DNA of 64,000 nucleotides from Streptomyces actinomycinicus (GTDB taxonomy: Bacteria > Actinomycetota > Actinomycetes > Streptomycetales > Streptomycetaceae), in NCBI RefSeq assembly GCF_016741775.1, contig NZ_JAERRK010000001.1, positions 682,001 through 746,000 of the forward strand, in the 5' to 3' direction. This document shows positions 30,413-38,994 of the stretch, in pieces. The translations under genes and the position numbers were made by a program. The notes under the pieces were generated by a model, which had not been told where the DNA came from, made no database searches, and was given only the letters and a program-made list of their open reading frames with translations. Within the stretch, counting starts at the first letter, position 1. Every line of letters begins with the position of its first letter.

Positions 30413-30826
30413 TCAGTACCAGCCGTTGGCCTGCCAGAAGCTCCAGGCCTGGACCGGGCTGCCGTAGCGGGAGTTCATGTAGTCCAGACCCCACTTGATC
30501 TGGGTGGCCGGGTTGGTCTTCCAGTCGGTACCGGCCGAGGCCATCTTCGAACCCGGCAGGGCCTGGACCAGGCCGTAGGCGCCGGACGAGCTGTTGGTCG
30601 CGGCGGGGTTCCAGCCGCTCTCGTGCTCCACGATCTTGCTGAACGCGTTGAACTGCGCGGCGTCCGGGATCATCTTGTGCGCGATCGCCTGGGCGGAGGA
30701 GGCCTGGTCGGTGGCGGCCTGGGCGGGCGCCGCGGTCAGCGCCATGCCTGCGGTGGCGGCGGCCAGGGCGGCGGCGGTGAGGGCCTTCTTCGGGGAAGCG
30801 ATGCGGCGGATGAAGGAGACGGACAC
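30413..30826 (-). CDS. Secreted small lytic-transglycosylase-like protein (SLT domain)
   Basis: The 137-residue protein has a signal peptide (MSVSFIRRIASPKKALTAAALAAATAGMALTAAPAQA, cleavage near residue 37) and a compact C-terminal transglycosylase/lysozyme-like domain. FSKIVEHESGWNPAATNSSSGAYGLVQALPGSKMAS carries the catalytic Glu (ExESxWNP) and the SSxAxGLxQ motif. AWSFWQANGWY is the end seen in small Streptomyces hydrolases. It cleaves peptidoglycan during growth or germination. GTG 30826 has AAGAGG 7 nt upstream; no longer signal-compatible start exists. The 333 bp upstream (30827-31159) holds only its promoter and leader; I found no ydaO-type (c-di-AMP) aptamer there. Confidence 0.85.
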   Translation of the reverse strand: MSVSFIRRIASPKKALTAAALAAATAGMALTAAPAQAATDQASSAQAIAHKMIPDAAQFNAFSKIVEHESGWNPAATNSSSGAYGLVQALPGSKMASAGTDWKTNPATQIKWGLDYMNSRYGSPVQAWSFWQANGWY

Positions 30827-31159
30827 GGAGAACCTCTTGCGTCGGGGACAGGGGATCGCCCGCATGGGACGGACCACGTGCTGTGGCCGCATGCGTCGGC
30901 GCCTCGGCCCTGAGGGGCTTGCGGCGCCTGGCGACGTCGTCCAGACAAGCAGCCCGAGAACCCGTCCGCAATGACCCCTTTTACTAGTTGTGGCCGGATC
31001 GACGGCAAAAGTCGGCGCTGTGGCGTGGGTCTCAATCCGCAGGTCAGAAGGGGTGCACGGGTGGGCGTATCGGGCAAATGCGACTACGGCCCTCCGTCGT
31101 AGGTGACGTGGGTCATGTGGGGTGCTTCACCGGCTTGCTCACCGGCCGGAGGCGAGCCC

Positions 31160-32128
31160 TCACCCAGGGGGACCGTCGAATGTGACCGCGGTCTCGAAAG
31201 CGGCCCGCCGCGTGGCCCGGCGCAGGGCACGCAGCACCGCCGGACCGAGGACGAGGGTCAGTACGACGGTGCAGACCGCCCGGCCCAGGTCCCAGCCGAG
31301 CGAGGTGGCCAGGCAGTACGCGACGAAGTGGGCCAGGTTGGTGGCGAGGGGGGCACCGGCGCTGAAGGAGATGTTCGAGGCCGCGGCGCCCAGGAAGGGC
31401 CAGCCGGCCAGGTTCATGACGGTGCCGTAGGCGAAGGCGGCGAGGAAGCCGTAGACGGCGAGCATCACCAGCTCGGCGCGACCGCGCAGCCGCACCGGGC
31501 CGGGGAGCAGCCCGGCGCCCGCCGTGAACCAGCCCATCGCCAGCATCTGGAACGGCAGCCACGGCCCGACACCGCCGGTGAGCAGCGCCGACGCGAACAT
31601 CGTCACCGATCCCAGCGCGAACCCGAAGCCCGGCCCGAGCACCCGCCCGCTCAACACCATCAGGAAGAACATCGGTTCGATCCCGGCCGTACCGGCGCCG
31701 ATGGGCCGCAGGGCCGCGCCGGTGGCGGCCAGCACGCCCAGCATCGCCACGGCCTTGGGCCCGAGGTCCGACTCGGAGATCGTCGCGGCCACCACCGCCA
31801 CCAGCAGTACCAGCAGCCCCGCGAAGAGCCACGGCGCGTCCTGGGCGTGGGCGCTCAGCTGGGAGCTGGGCGGAGCGAGGAAGGGCCAGCAGAAGCCGAT
31901 CACCCCGACGGCACTGGCCAGCGCCAGCGCGGCGAGGGAGCGGGGTCCGAGGCGGACGGCGCGGATGCGGGCGGAACCGCCGGGTCCGGCGGGTCCGGTG
32001 GAAGGGGCGGGTCCGGCGGAAGGGGCGGGACGGGCGGAAGCGTCGGAACCGCCGGGTCCGGTGGAAGGGGCGGGGCGGGACGGGGGTGTGGCCCCGGCGC
32101 GGTGCGGGGAGCGGCCGGGGAGGCTCAT
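31160..32128 (-). CDS. ECF transporter substrate-binding S component
   Basis: The 322-residue integral membrane protein has a long Pro/Ser/Gly-rich cytoplasmic N-terminus (to about 65) and about seven hydrophobic helices. Middle segments (TISESDLGPKAVAMLGVLAATGAALRPI..., GIEPMFFLMVLSGRVLGPGFGFALGSVTMFASALLTGGVGPWLPFQMLAMGWFTAGAGLLPG) are typical of ECF S components of the CblT/corrinoid type. The ATG at 32128 overlaps the ABC gene stop by 4 bp (ATGA). With the riboswitch and neighbours it probably binds cobalamin or a corrinoid precursor; substrate is inferred from the riboswitch. Confidence 0.82.
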   Translation of the reverse strand: MSLPGRSPHRAGATPPSRPAPSTGPGGSDASARPAPSAGPAPSTGPAGPGGSARIRAVRLGPRSLAALALASAVGVIGFCWPFLAPPSSQLSAHAQDAPWLFAGLLVLLVAVVAATISESDLGPKAVAMLGVLAATGAALRPIGAGTAGIEPMFFLMVLSGRVLGPGFGFALGSVTMFASALLTGGVGPWLPFQMLAMGWFTAGAGLLPGPVRLRGRAELVMLAVYGFLAAFAYGTVMNLAGWPFLGAAASNISFSAGAPLATNLAHFVAYCLATSLGWDLGRAVCTVVLTLVLGPAVLRALRRATRRAAFETAVTFDGPPG

Positions 32129-33993
32129 CCGAGCGCCTCCCGGATCTCGGACACCGTCAGCCACTGCTGCGGGGCCAGGACCTTCGTCACCTGGGGCGCG
32201 AAGGAAGGAGAGGACACCACGATCTCGGCGGTCGGGCCGTCCGCGATCACCTCGCCCTCCGCGAGCAGCACCACCCGGTGGGCCAGCTCGGCCGCCAGTT
32301 CCACGTCGTGCGTGGCCAGCACGATCGCGTGCCCCTTCGCCGCCAGTCCGCGCAGCACGGCGACCAGACGGGCCTTCGCCGCGTAGTCCAGGCCGCGCGT
32401 CGGCTCGTCCAGCAGGATCAGCGGGGGGCGGGCGGTCAGGACGACGGCCAGTGCCAGCGCCAGGCACTGGCCCTCCGACAGGTCACGCGGATGCGTGGCG
32501 TCCGCCACGTCCGGCAGCAGCTCGGACACCAGGGCCCGGCAGGTGCCGGGTGTGGCGCCGGCGTCGTGGTCGGCCGCCGTGCACTCGGCGGCGACCGTGT
32601 CCGCGTAGAGGAGGTCGCGGGGGTCCTGAGGGACCAGGCCGACGTGACGGACGAGGTCACGGGGCGGGGTGCGGTGGGGCACGACCCCCCGGACGCTGAC
32701 GGTTCCGGCGCTGGGCGCCACCACCCCGGCCAGCGAGTTCAGCAGGGTCGACTTGCCGGCGCCGTTGCGGCCCATGAGGGCGACGGTCTCACCCGGGGGG
32801 ACGGTGAGGTGCACCTGGCGGAGGGCGTCCCCGTGCTCCCGGCGGACGGAGAGGGAGCGGACCTCGGCGAGGTCGGAGGAGGAGGCCGGGGGAGGGACCG
32901 GGCCCGCGGAAGGGGTGCGGCGCCGGAAGAGCGAGCGGCGCGGCGGGTTGCCGCCCGCCGAGACCGGCGACGCCTGCCGGCGCCGGCCGGCTGCCACCCC
33001 CCGGCCCTCGGCCCCGCTCGAGCGCGGGTCACCCCCGTCGCCCACCCGTACCGCCCCGCCGGCACGGCTGTCCGCGGCCGTGAGGGGGGACGGCTGCCGA
33101 GTGGGAGCGGCCTCGGCGGCAGCGCGGTCCGCGCCCCCGGCAGCGCGGCCGGACGTGGCCGTGAGGGTCGGCGTGGCTCGGAGGCGGGCCCGGAGTTCCG
33201 GGGCGTGGCGGCGGGCGTCCCGTACGGTCAGCGGGAGGGGGGACCAGCCGGCCAGGCGGCCCAGGGCCACCACCGGGGGGTGCACCGGGGACACGGCCAT
33301 CACCTCGGGCGGGGTGCCCGTGACGGGAGCGGCCCCGGGGGCGGGGAGCAGGACGATGCGGTCGGCGTAGTGGATCACGCGTTCCAGGCGGTGCTCGGCC
33401 AGCAGGATCGTCGTGCCGAGGTCGTGGACCAGCCGCTGCAGGACGGCCAGCACCTCCTCCGCGGCGGCCGGGTCGAGGGCCGAGGTCGGCTCGTCGAGGA
33501 CCAGGACCCGGGGGTGTGGGGTCAGAACGGAGCCGATCGCGACCCGCTGCCGCTGCCCGCCGGACAGCGTGGCGATCGGCCGGTTCCGCAGCCCGGCCAG
33601 GCCCAGCAGGTCCAGCGTCTCCTCCACCCGGCGCCGCATCACCTCCGGGGCGAGCCCCAGCGACTCCATGCCGTAGGCGAGTTCGTCCTCGACGGTGTCC
33701 GTCACGAAGTGCGCGAGCGGGTCCTGGCCGACGGTGCCGACGACGTCGGCGAGTTCCCGCGGCTGGTGGGTACGGGTGTCCCGGCCGGCCACCGTCACGC
33801 GTCCGCGCAGGGTGCCGCCGGTGAAGTGCGGGACCAGTCCGCTCACCGCGCCCAGCACCGTGGACTTGCCGACCCCGGACGGGCCGGCGAGCAGCACCAG
33901 TTCGCCCTCGGGGACCTCGAAGTCGACGCCGGCGACGGTGGGCCGGTCCGCGCCGTCGTACGTCACGCTGACATCCTCGAAGCGGATCACCAC
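32125..33993 (-). CDS. ECF transporter ATPase with two fused ABC domains
   Basis: The 622-residue protein contains two ATP-binding cassettes, so a fused EcfA/EcfA'. Domain 1 (about 1-235) has Walker A GPSGVGKST, signature LSGGQRQRVAIG and Walker B RVLVLDEPTSALD. Domain 2 (about 375-610) has GRNGAGKST, LSEGQCLALALA (degenerate signature, Gly-Gly-Gln to Glu-Gly-Gln) and LILLDEPTRGLD. A linker of about 130 disordered residues joins them. It energises import together with the T component. The start is 33993, 7 bp inside the T-component stop. The changed signature in domain 2 suggests one weaker site. Confidence 0.9.
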   Translation of the reverse strand: MVIRFEDVSVTYDGADRPTVAGVDFEVPEGELVLLAGPSGVGKSTVLGAVSGLVPHFTGGTLRGRVTVAGRDTRTHQPRELADVVGTVGQDPLAHFVTDTVEDELAYGMESLGLAPEVMRRRVEETLDLLGLAGLRNRPIATLSGGQRQRVAIGSVLTPHPRVLVLDEPTSALDPAAAEEVLAVLQRLVHDLGTTILLAEHRLERVIHYADRIVLLPAPGAAPVTGTPPEVMAVSPVHPPVVALGRLAGWSPLPLTVRDARRHAPELRARLRATPTLTATSGRAAGGADRAAAEAAPTRQPSPLTAADSRAGGAVRVGDGGDPRSSGAEGRGVAAGRRRQASPVSAGGNPPRRSLFRRRTPSAGPVPPPASSSDLAEVRSLSVRREHGDALRQVHLTVPPGETVALMGRNGAGKSTLLNSLAGVVAPSAGTVSVRGVVPHRTPPRDLVRHVGLVPQDPRDLLYADTVAAECTAADHDAGATPGTCRALVSELLPDVADATHPRDLSEGQCLALALAVVLTARPPLILLDEPTRGLDYAAKARLVAVLRGLAAKGHAIVLATHDVELAAELAHRVVLLAEGEVIADGPTAEIVVSSPSFAPQVTKVLAPQQWLTVSEIREALG

Positions 33994-35084
33994 GGCTCCT
34001 TGGGGACGACGAAGGCGGGCAGCAGGGCGAGCAGGACGGCCGCGGCGGGCCAGAGCGGGAGCGTGGGGGCGACGAGGGGGACGACCCCGGGGTTCAGCGC
34101 CTGCGGATCACGGACGGAGGCGAGCGTGAGCAGGGCGGCCACGGCCACGCCCGAGCCCGTGACCAGCCACGCCCGCAGGCCCCAGGGGTCCGGACGGTAC
34201 CGGGTGCGCAGGGAGCGGCGGCCACCGAGCCGCAGGCCGGCGAGCGCGGCGGCGACGCCGGCGAGCAGGACCGGGATGCCGTACGTACCTCCCTCCGCGG
34301 TCAGCAGCCCGTACGTACCGGCGCAGACACCGAGGAGACCGCCGAGGGTGAGGGCGGCTGTGGTGCGGCGGACGGGGGCGGGGACCTCGGCGGTACGGCC
34401 GTAACCGCGGGACTCCATCGCGGCGGCGAGTGCGACCGAGCGCTGCAACGCGCCCTCCAGGACGGGCAGTCCGACCTGGAGCAGGCCGCGCAGGCCGCGG
34501 TCGGGGCGGCCGCGCAGGCGGCGGGCGGCGCGCAGGCGCTGGACGTCGGCGATCAGGTGGGGGGCGAAGGTGAGGGCGACGACGACGGCCACGCCGGCCT
34601 CGTACAGCGCGCCGGGCAGGGACTTGAGCAGCCGGGTGGGGCTGGCCAGGGCGTTCGCCGCGCCGACACAGATGAGGAGGGTGGCGATCTTCAGGCCGTC
34701 GTAGGCGGCGAAGACCACGGCCTCGGCGGTGACCCGGCCGCCCAGGCGGATGCCCTGCGCCCAGTGGGGGAGGGGGACTTCGGGGAGGGTGACGAGGGTG
34801 TGCGTGCCGGGGATGGGGGAGCCGAGCGCCACCGCGAACACGACGCGGACGAGGAGGACGGCGAGGGCGAGCTTGGCGAAGGCGGTGTAGGAGCGGGACC
34901 AGGGGGCGGGGGTGCGGTGCGCCGCCACGACGTAGGCGGAGGCCGATATGAGGAGGGTGAGGAGGAGGGGGTTGGTGGTGCGGGTGGCAGCGGTACCGAG
35001 CGAAAGCGCCCAGAGCCACCAGGCGCCGGGATGCAACACCGCCCGCCGCCGGGCCGCACCGCTCACCGGCAGGTCCGGAGCCAC
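33987..35084 (-). CDS. ECF transporter T component (CbiQ/EcfT)
   Basis: The protein of about 365 residues has six or more transmembrane helices. EcfT features are TRTTNPLLLTLLISASAYVVAAHRT in the first part, and the two Ala-Arg-Gly-type coupling segments ADVQRLRAARRLRGRP and LAAAMESRGYGRT, which contact the ATPases. The frame is open far upstream into an intergenic repeat, so the start is uncertain. GTG 35084 gives the shortest sensible N-terminus; GTG 35063 and GTG 35030 are alternatives. It overlaps the ABC gene by 7 bp and is probably co-transcribed with the SCO2322-like gene across the repeat region. Confidence 0.8.
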   Translation of the reverse strand: MAPDLPVSGAARRRAVLHPGAWWLWALSLGTAATRTTNPLLLTLLISASAYVVAAHRTPAPWSRSYTAFAKLALAVLLVRVVFAVALGSPIPGTHTLVTLPEVPLPHWAQGIRLGGRVTAEAVVFAAYDGLKIATLLICVGAANALASPTRLLKSLPGALYEAGVAVVVALTFAPHLIADVQRLRAARRLRGRPDRGLRGLLQVGLPVLEGALQRSVALAAAMESRGYGRTAEVPAPVRRTTAALTLGGLLGVCAGTYGLLTAEGGTYGIPVLLAGVAAALAGLRLGGRRSLRTRYRPDPWGLRAWLVTGSGVAVAALLTLASVRDPQALNPGVVPLVAPTLPLWPAAAVLLALLPAFVVPKEPW

Positions 35085-35388
35085 GGCCGCCCGGGGCCCG
35101 GCTGCACTGCCCCGCGCCCGCAAGGTGCCGCTGCGCCCACCCGTGCCGCCCCAGCGGCACGACTGCCCGCAGCTACGCCGAGACGACCACCCACGGCGCG
35201 ATTCAGCCTGCGCCGCCCGCAACCCCCCAGGGCCCCGGGGAACCGCGCGCCCGGCCACACCGCATCCGCATTCGCACGGCTGCCCGTACTCTCGGTGCGA
35301 TTCAGCCTGCGCCGCCCGCATTTCCCCAGGGGCGCGGGGAACTGCGCGAGCGGCCACGCCGCACGCGCACTCGCACGACGGCCCGCAG
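35085..35388. repeat. Two copies of the dispersed element inside the corrinoid-uptake operon
   Basis: Copies around 35205-35270 and 35295-35360 share CGATTCAGCCTGCGCCGCCC, CCCCAGG, GCCCCGGGGAAC or GCGCGGGGAACTGCGCG, and a following GGCCAC-CCGCA tail. The 300 bp between the T-component gene and the SCO2322-like gene contains nothing else. The hairpins may reduce expression of the downstream transporter genes. Confidence 0.8.
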
Positions 35389-36066
35389 TCAGCCCGTGTC
35401 ATCGCGTCGCCGCCGTGCCTGCCACACCGCCGCCCCGGCCAGCGCGGCTACGACACCCGCGCCGATCGGCAGGCCCAGCGAGGGCCCGCTGCCGGAACTG
35501 CTGCCGGATCCGCCGGACTTGCCGGAGCCGGCGGTGTTCCCGGGCCCGGCGGAGCCGCCCTTGGCGGAGACCTGCTCTCCGCAGCCCTTCTCCGGGTACC
35601 CGGCGATCGCGCACAGCAGGGCATCGCTGTCGTACCGCAGCGGCTTGGCCACAGCGGCCAGCGCCTCCGCGGTGGTCGCGTCGCCGGACACCCGCGCGCA
35701 CGCCGTCCGCCGCCCCGGCGGCCTCTCCCCGGACGGCGCATCCGCCGCCGTACCGAAGTCGAGGACCAGAGCGACCCGCTTCGTACCGGACTTCGCGGGC
35801 GTACGCCCGCAGATCGTGCCGAAGTCCGCCGCGCCGCGCGGCCGGCTAGCGTCCGCGGAGTCCGCGCTCACCGCGAACCGGAAGCCCTGCACGGCACCGT
35901 CGTCGGGGCGGACGGCCGAGGGACCCTGCGTGGCGTACGTCCACTCGCCCCCGGTGCGCTCCCAGAACGACCAGTAGCGGTACCCGGTGGCACCCGCCCG
36001 CCCCGCGGAGCCGAGCAGCAGCAGCGCGGCGGCGAGCACCGGCACGGCACGGCGGACGGCGGTCAC
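35389..36066 (-). CDS. SCO2322-family secreted/anchored protein
   Basis: The 225-residue protein has a signal peptide (MTAVRRAVPVLAAALLLLGSAGRAGA), an exported domain with conserved YRYWSFWERTGGEWTYATQGPSAV and GFRFAVSADSA, and paired Cys residues. A Gly/Ser-rich linker and a C-terminal transmembrane helix with basic tail (LPIGAGVVAALAGAAVWQARRRRDD) complete it. The family takes its name from Streptomyces coelicolor SCO2322 and always sits with an ECF transporter. GTG 36066 overlaps the upstream stop by 4 bp (GTGA), so the two exported proteins are translationally coupled. It probably presents substrate to the transporter. Confidence 0.85.
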   Translation of the reverse strand: MTAVRRAVPVLAAALLLLGSAGRAGATGYRYWSFWERTGGEWTYATQGPSAVRPDDGAVQGFRFAVSADSADASRPRGAADFGTICGRTPAKSGTKRVALVLDFGTAADAPSGERPPGRRTACARVSGDATTAEALAAVAKPLRYDSDALLCAIAGYPEKGCGEQVSAKGGSAGPGNTAGSGKSGGSGSSSGSGPSLGLPIGAGVVAALAGAAVWQARRRRDDTG

Positions 36067-37274
36067 GGCTGCCGCTTCTTCCGGCCGCTGAGCAGGAAAC
36101 CGATGCCGACGCCGGCGACGAGACCGACACCGACGATCCACCAGACGCTCGTGCCGGAGTCGGCGTCCTCCGACTCCGTCCGCCGCTCCTCCGCCCCGGC
36201 CGCCTTGCCGGACCGCGGGGCCGGACCCGTCGCGCCGAGCAGGGCGACCAGGTCCCGGCCGCCGAAGTGCCGCGGGTCGGCCCCCGCGGCGTCGGCCGCG
36301 AGGATCAGCTGGGCGTAGGCCGCCGGACCGCTCTTCTCGGCCCAGCCCGCGGAGTTCTTCTCCAGCCACTTCAGGGGCCCCTGCGCCGCCGCGGAACCGT
36401 TCTGCACGGCGAGTGCGACGACGGCGTCCGCCGTGTTGCCGTAGTCGGGCTGGTCCTTGGCGCCGGGCAGGACGGACGTCAGGTAGCCGTCCTTCGCGAC
36501 CGCCTTCGCCAGGTACGCCGCGCCGTTGGCCGCCGCCCGCTCCGGGCCCGGAGAGGAATCGGTGCAGGCGGCCGCCGACTTGGCACCGGCCTTCGCCGAC
36601 ACCATGCCCATGCCCCGCGCGCCGACCACGGCCGCCGCCGTCGCGTCCGCGTTGGCCGCCAACTCGCCCTTCTTGTCCGGCTGGAAGGCGAAGGCACCCC
36701 CCTTGTCGCACGGCAGCGCGAGCTTCAGCAGGGCGTCGTAGGGCGACTTGCCGGCCTTCAGGACCTTCCCGGGGCCGTCCCCGGCGGCGGCGAGCGCGCC
36801 GATCACGACGGACGTCGAGTTCGCGTCGCTGGCCCCGCCGGGGGCGTAGCCCCAGCCGCCGTCCTTGTTCTGCACGGACTTCAGCCAGGACACCGCCTTG
36901 CCGACCTCGGCGTCGTGGTCGCCGAGCGCGGACAGGGCCTGGGCGGCGACGGCCGTGCTGTTGGTGTCGACCATCAGCTTCGTGTCGCAGGCCTTGCCGG
37001 GCTCGGCGCGGAACGCGGCGAACGCCCCGCTCGCACACTGCTGTCCGGCCAGCCAGTCCACGGCCTTCGTCGCGGGCTCGACACCGGACCGGTGCTGCGC
37101 CAGCAGCGCCAGGGACTGCCGCCAGACGCCGTCGTACTTCGGGTCGGCGGTGCCGTAGAGGCCGGAGGGCAGGGCCTGCGACGGCTCGGGGGACGGGGAC
37201 GCGGCCACGGCGGGCGCGGCGGCGGCCAGCACGCCCACGGCGGCGAGGGCCGCGGCACTGCGGCGTACGTTCAT
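36063..37274 (-). CDS. Exported prenyltransferase/squalene-oxidase-repeat protein, possible corrinoid binder
   Basis: The 403-residue protein has a signal peptide (MNVRRSAAALAAVGVLAAAAPAVA), an alpha/alpha-toroid of repeated helical pairs (VDWLAGQQCASGAFAAF, VSWLKSVQNKDGGWGYAPGG, ..., ALKWLEKNSAGWAEKSG) and a C-terminal anchor helix with basic tail (WWIVGVGLVAGVGIGFLLSGRKKRQ). QNKDGGWGY is the classical repeat motif. The same fold forms the alpha domain of vertebrate transcobalamin and intrinsic factor. A cobalamin riboswitch lies directly upstream, so a role as surface corrinoid-binding protein is attractive. ATG 37274 has a weak GGAGAGG upstream. Confidence 0.85.
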   Translation of the reverse strand: MNVRRSAAALAAVGVLAAAAPAVAASPSPEPSQALPSGLYGTADPKYDGVWRQSLALLAQHRSGVEPATKAVDWLAGQQCASGAFAAFRAEPGKACDTKLMVDTNSTAVAAQALSALGDHDAEVGKAVSWLKSVQNKDGGWGYAPGGASDANSTSVVIGALAAAGDGPGKVLKAGKSPYDALLKLALPCDKGGAFAFQPDKKGELAANADATAAAVVGARGMGMVSAKAGAKSAAACTDSSPGPERAAANGAAYLAKAVAKDGYLTSVLPGAKDQPDYGNTADAVVALAVQNGSAAAQGPLKWLEKNSAGWAEKSGPAAYAQLILAADAAGADPRHFGGRDLVALLGATGPAPRSGKAAGAEERRTESEDADSGTSVWWIVGVGLVAGVGIGFLLSGRKKRQP

Positions 37275-37419
37275 GGTCGGCGACTGCCTCTCCTGCGAGG
37301 AGCCGGGCAGCGCAGGGGGACACCCGCGCGGCTCGGCTCCGTGGATCTCGACGGTGCCGTGCGCGGCGGGCTGCCGACGCACGCGAGCCGGTCAACGTCC
37401 CGTCCGGGTCGGTCCGGCT

Positions 37420-37560
37420 CACCGCCTTCGTCTCGGCGGTGTACGGATCAGGTCTTCCCTGCCCGGGTGGGACCGAGGACTCCGGGAAGGGGCTGCGCCG
37501 GAATTGCACCGGCTTCCCCCCGTACGGGTGTGATGACGACCCCGCCACTTTACCGGCCGC
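37420..37560 (-). promoter_or_regulatory. Cobalamin (B12) riboswitch
   Basis: On the minus strand the B12-box core AAGCCGGTGCAATTCCGGCG (complement of 37496-37515) is preceded by GGGGGG and followed by CAGCCCC and, further on, GGGAAGACCTGATC, matching conserved parts of cobalamin aptamers. A hairpin CACCGCC/GGCGGTG (37420-37426 with 37435-37441) closes the 3' end and may act as the expression platform. The operon it heads (two exported proteins plus ECF transporter) fits vitamin B12 or corrinoid uptake, repressed when the vitamin is plentiful. Confidence 0.85.
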
Positions 37561-37696
37561 CCCGAGCGGGCCGGGGGGTGGCCGTGCGCACACCGCGCCG
37601 GTGACCGGGATCACGGCCGCCGCGCCCACCGGGAGCCGGCGAGGAGAGGACCGGCCCAGACCCCCTGCGTGCCGGCTCGGCCGCGTGCGGGCCGGC

Positions 37697-38743
37697 TCAG
37701 GCCGCGTACGTGCCGGCCGTCGGGGTCACCGCCGCGCTCAGGTGGCGGGCCATGCGGCGCAGCGCCTCCTCGCACTCCGGGATGTCCTCGCCCGTCACCA
37801 CCCAGTGCGCGAGCCGGTCGGTGACGTCCCCGTGCGGGGCCGCCGTCACCGGGTCCCCGGCCCGCCGGGTGAGGACCATCCGTTCGGCGGCCGGCTCCTG
37901 CGCGGCGGCCGGGTCCAGGTGCAGATGGGTCAGGCGGCCCGTCGCGGCCGGGTAGGCGAACTGCACGGCGGCGGCCCGCTGCCGGGTCGGGGTCAGTTCC
38001 GGCGGCCGGCCGGTGGCCAGCGCGACGGCGGCCCGGGCGAGGTCGACACCGGTCGCCCGCTGCACCAGCAGCGGGATCAGATCGCCGGCCAGGAACGGGG
38101 TCACGTCCGTGACCCGCGGGCCGCGGTCGGTCAGCCGCAGCGTGAGGTGCGCGACCGTGTGGGCGAGCCCGAGCGCCCGGACCGTCCGCTCGACGCACTG
38201 GCGCAGGAACCGGTTGTGCAGCAGCCCGTCGTGCGCGTGGACGCAGTGCCGCAACGCGCTGCGGGCCGGGGCCGGCCCCGTCGTCGTACGGGTCAGCGCG
38301 ACGATGCGGACCTCGTCGTCCAGGACGACGGTCTCGGCGGACACCAGTGGCCCCGCCGCGTCCTCGGGGTCGCTGGGCGCCACCCGGTGCCGCAGCAACA
38401 GGGTCCGTAACGCGACCGGGTCGGCGCAGGCCGCCGCCGTCTCGTACGGCAGGCCCGGCGTCCCCAGCAGCCCGGCGACCCGCGCGGCGCAGCCCAGGTG
38501 CTCCGCGGACCAGGTCAGCACCCCGTCGACCGGGCGTCCGGCCGCGTACCGCGCCACCGCCTCGGCCGTCTCCGTCTCCCGGGCCGGGTCGGCCGCGAGA
38601 TGGCCGCTCAGGTACGGGCGCGCCCAGGCCGGCGGATCGGGGTCGACCAGGACCACCGGGCGGACCGCGGCGATCCGCGCCAGCGGGAACTCGCCGCAGG
38701 TGCCCCGGCGGCCGGCCCCGAGGAGGAGGACGGGCTGCGCCAT
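37697..38743 (-). CDS. ATP-grasp-fold protein with an altered metal site
   Basis: The 348-residue protein starts with a pre-ATP-grasp domain (QPVLLLGAGRRGTCGEFPLARIAAVRPVVLVDPD). A segment LPYETAAACADPVALRTLLLRHRVAPS and the C-terminal DRGPRVTDVTPFLAGDLIPLLVQRATGVDLARAAVALATG match ATP-grasp ligases that link amino acids. In active enzymes that C-terminal segment reads E-x-N-P-R and binds Mg; here Glu and Asn are replaced (D-V-T-P), so the enzyme may be inactive or use a different metal arrangement. ATG 38743 was chosen; GTG 38755 is possible. Substrate unknown. It is divergent from the XRE gene. Confidence 0.7.
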   Translation of the reverse strand: MAQPVLLLGAGRRGTCGEFPLARIAAVRPVVLVDPDPPAWARPYLSGHLAADPARETETAEAVARYAAGRPVDGVLTWSAEHLGCAARVAGLLGTPGLPYETAAACADPVALRTLLLRHRVAPSDPEDAAGPLVSAETVVLDDEVRIVALTRTTTGPAPARSALRHCVHAHDGLLHNRFLRQCVERTVRALGLAHTVAHLTLRLTDRGPRVTDVTPFLAGDLIPLLVQRATGVDLARAAVALATGRPPELTPTRQRAAAVQFAYPAATGRLTHLHLDPAAAQEPAAERMVLTRRAGDPVTAAPHGDVTDRLAHWVVTGEDIPECEEALRRMARHLSAAVTPTAGTYAA

Positions 38744-38994
38744 GGATGCCTGCACCTTCCTCGGGGGGAAGGCGGGCAAGAAACACCCCGGATGCCGCTC
38801 CCCCATAGGCGGCACCCGGGGCGGGTCAGATCTTGCTCTCTGTGCGGTGATCCTCACCCACCGCGCCCTCAACTGTCAACGATTGCTGCGTAATTGCGCA
38901 GGCGCCGTTGTCACGTCTGGTCGCCGAACGGGCGACCGGGTAGCCTCGCGTCAGCCCAGCCGCCGAACGGACGACACGCCCAGGGGGGACCTCG

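Noticed and set aside
30827..31159. c-di-AMP (ydaO) riboswitch before the transglycosylase gene, as seen for some Streptomyces wall hydrolases
   Set aside because: The expected conserved GGGG/CCGAA blocks are not found in this leader.
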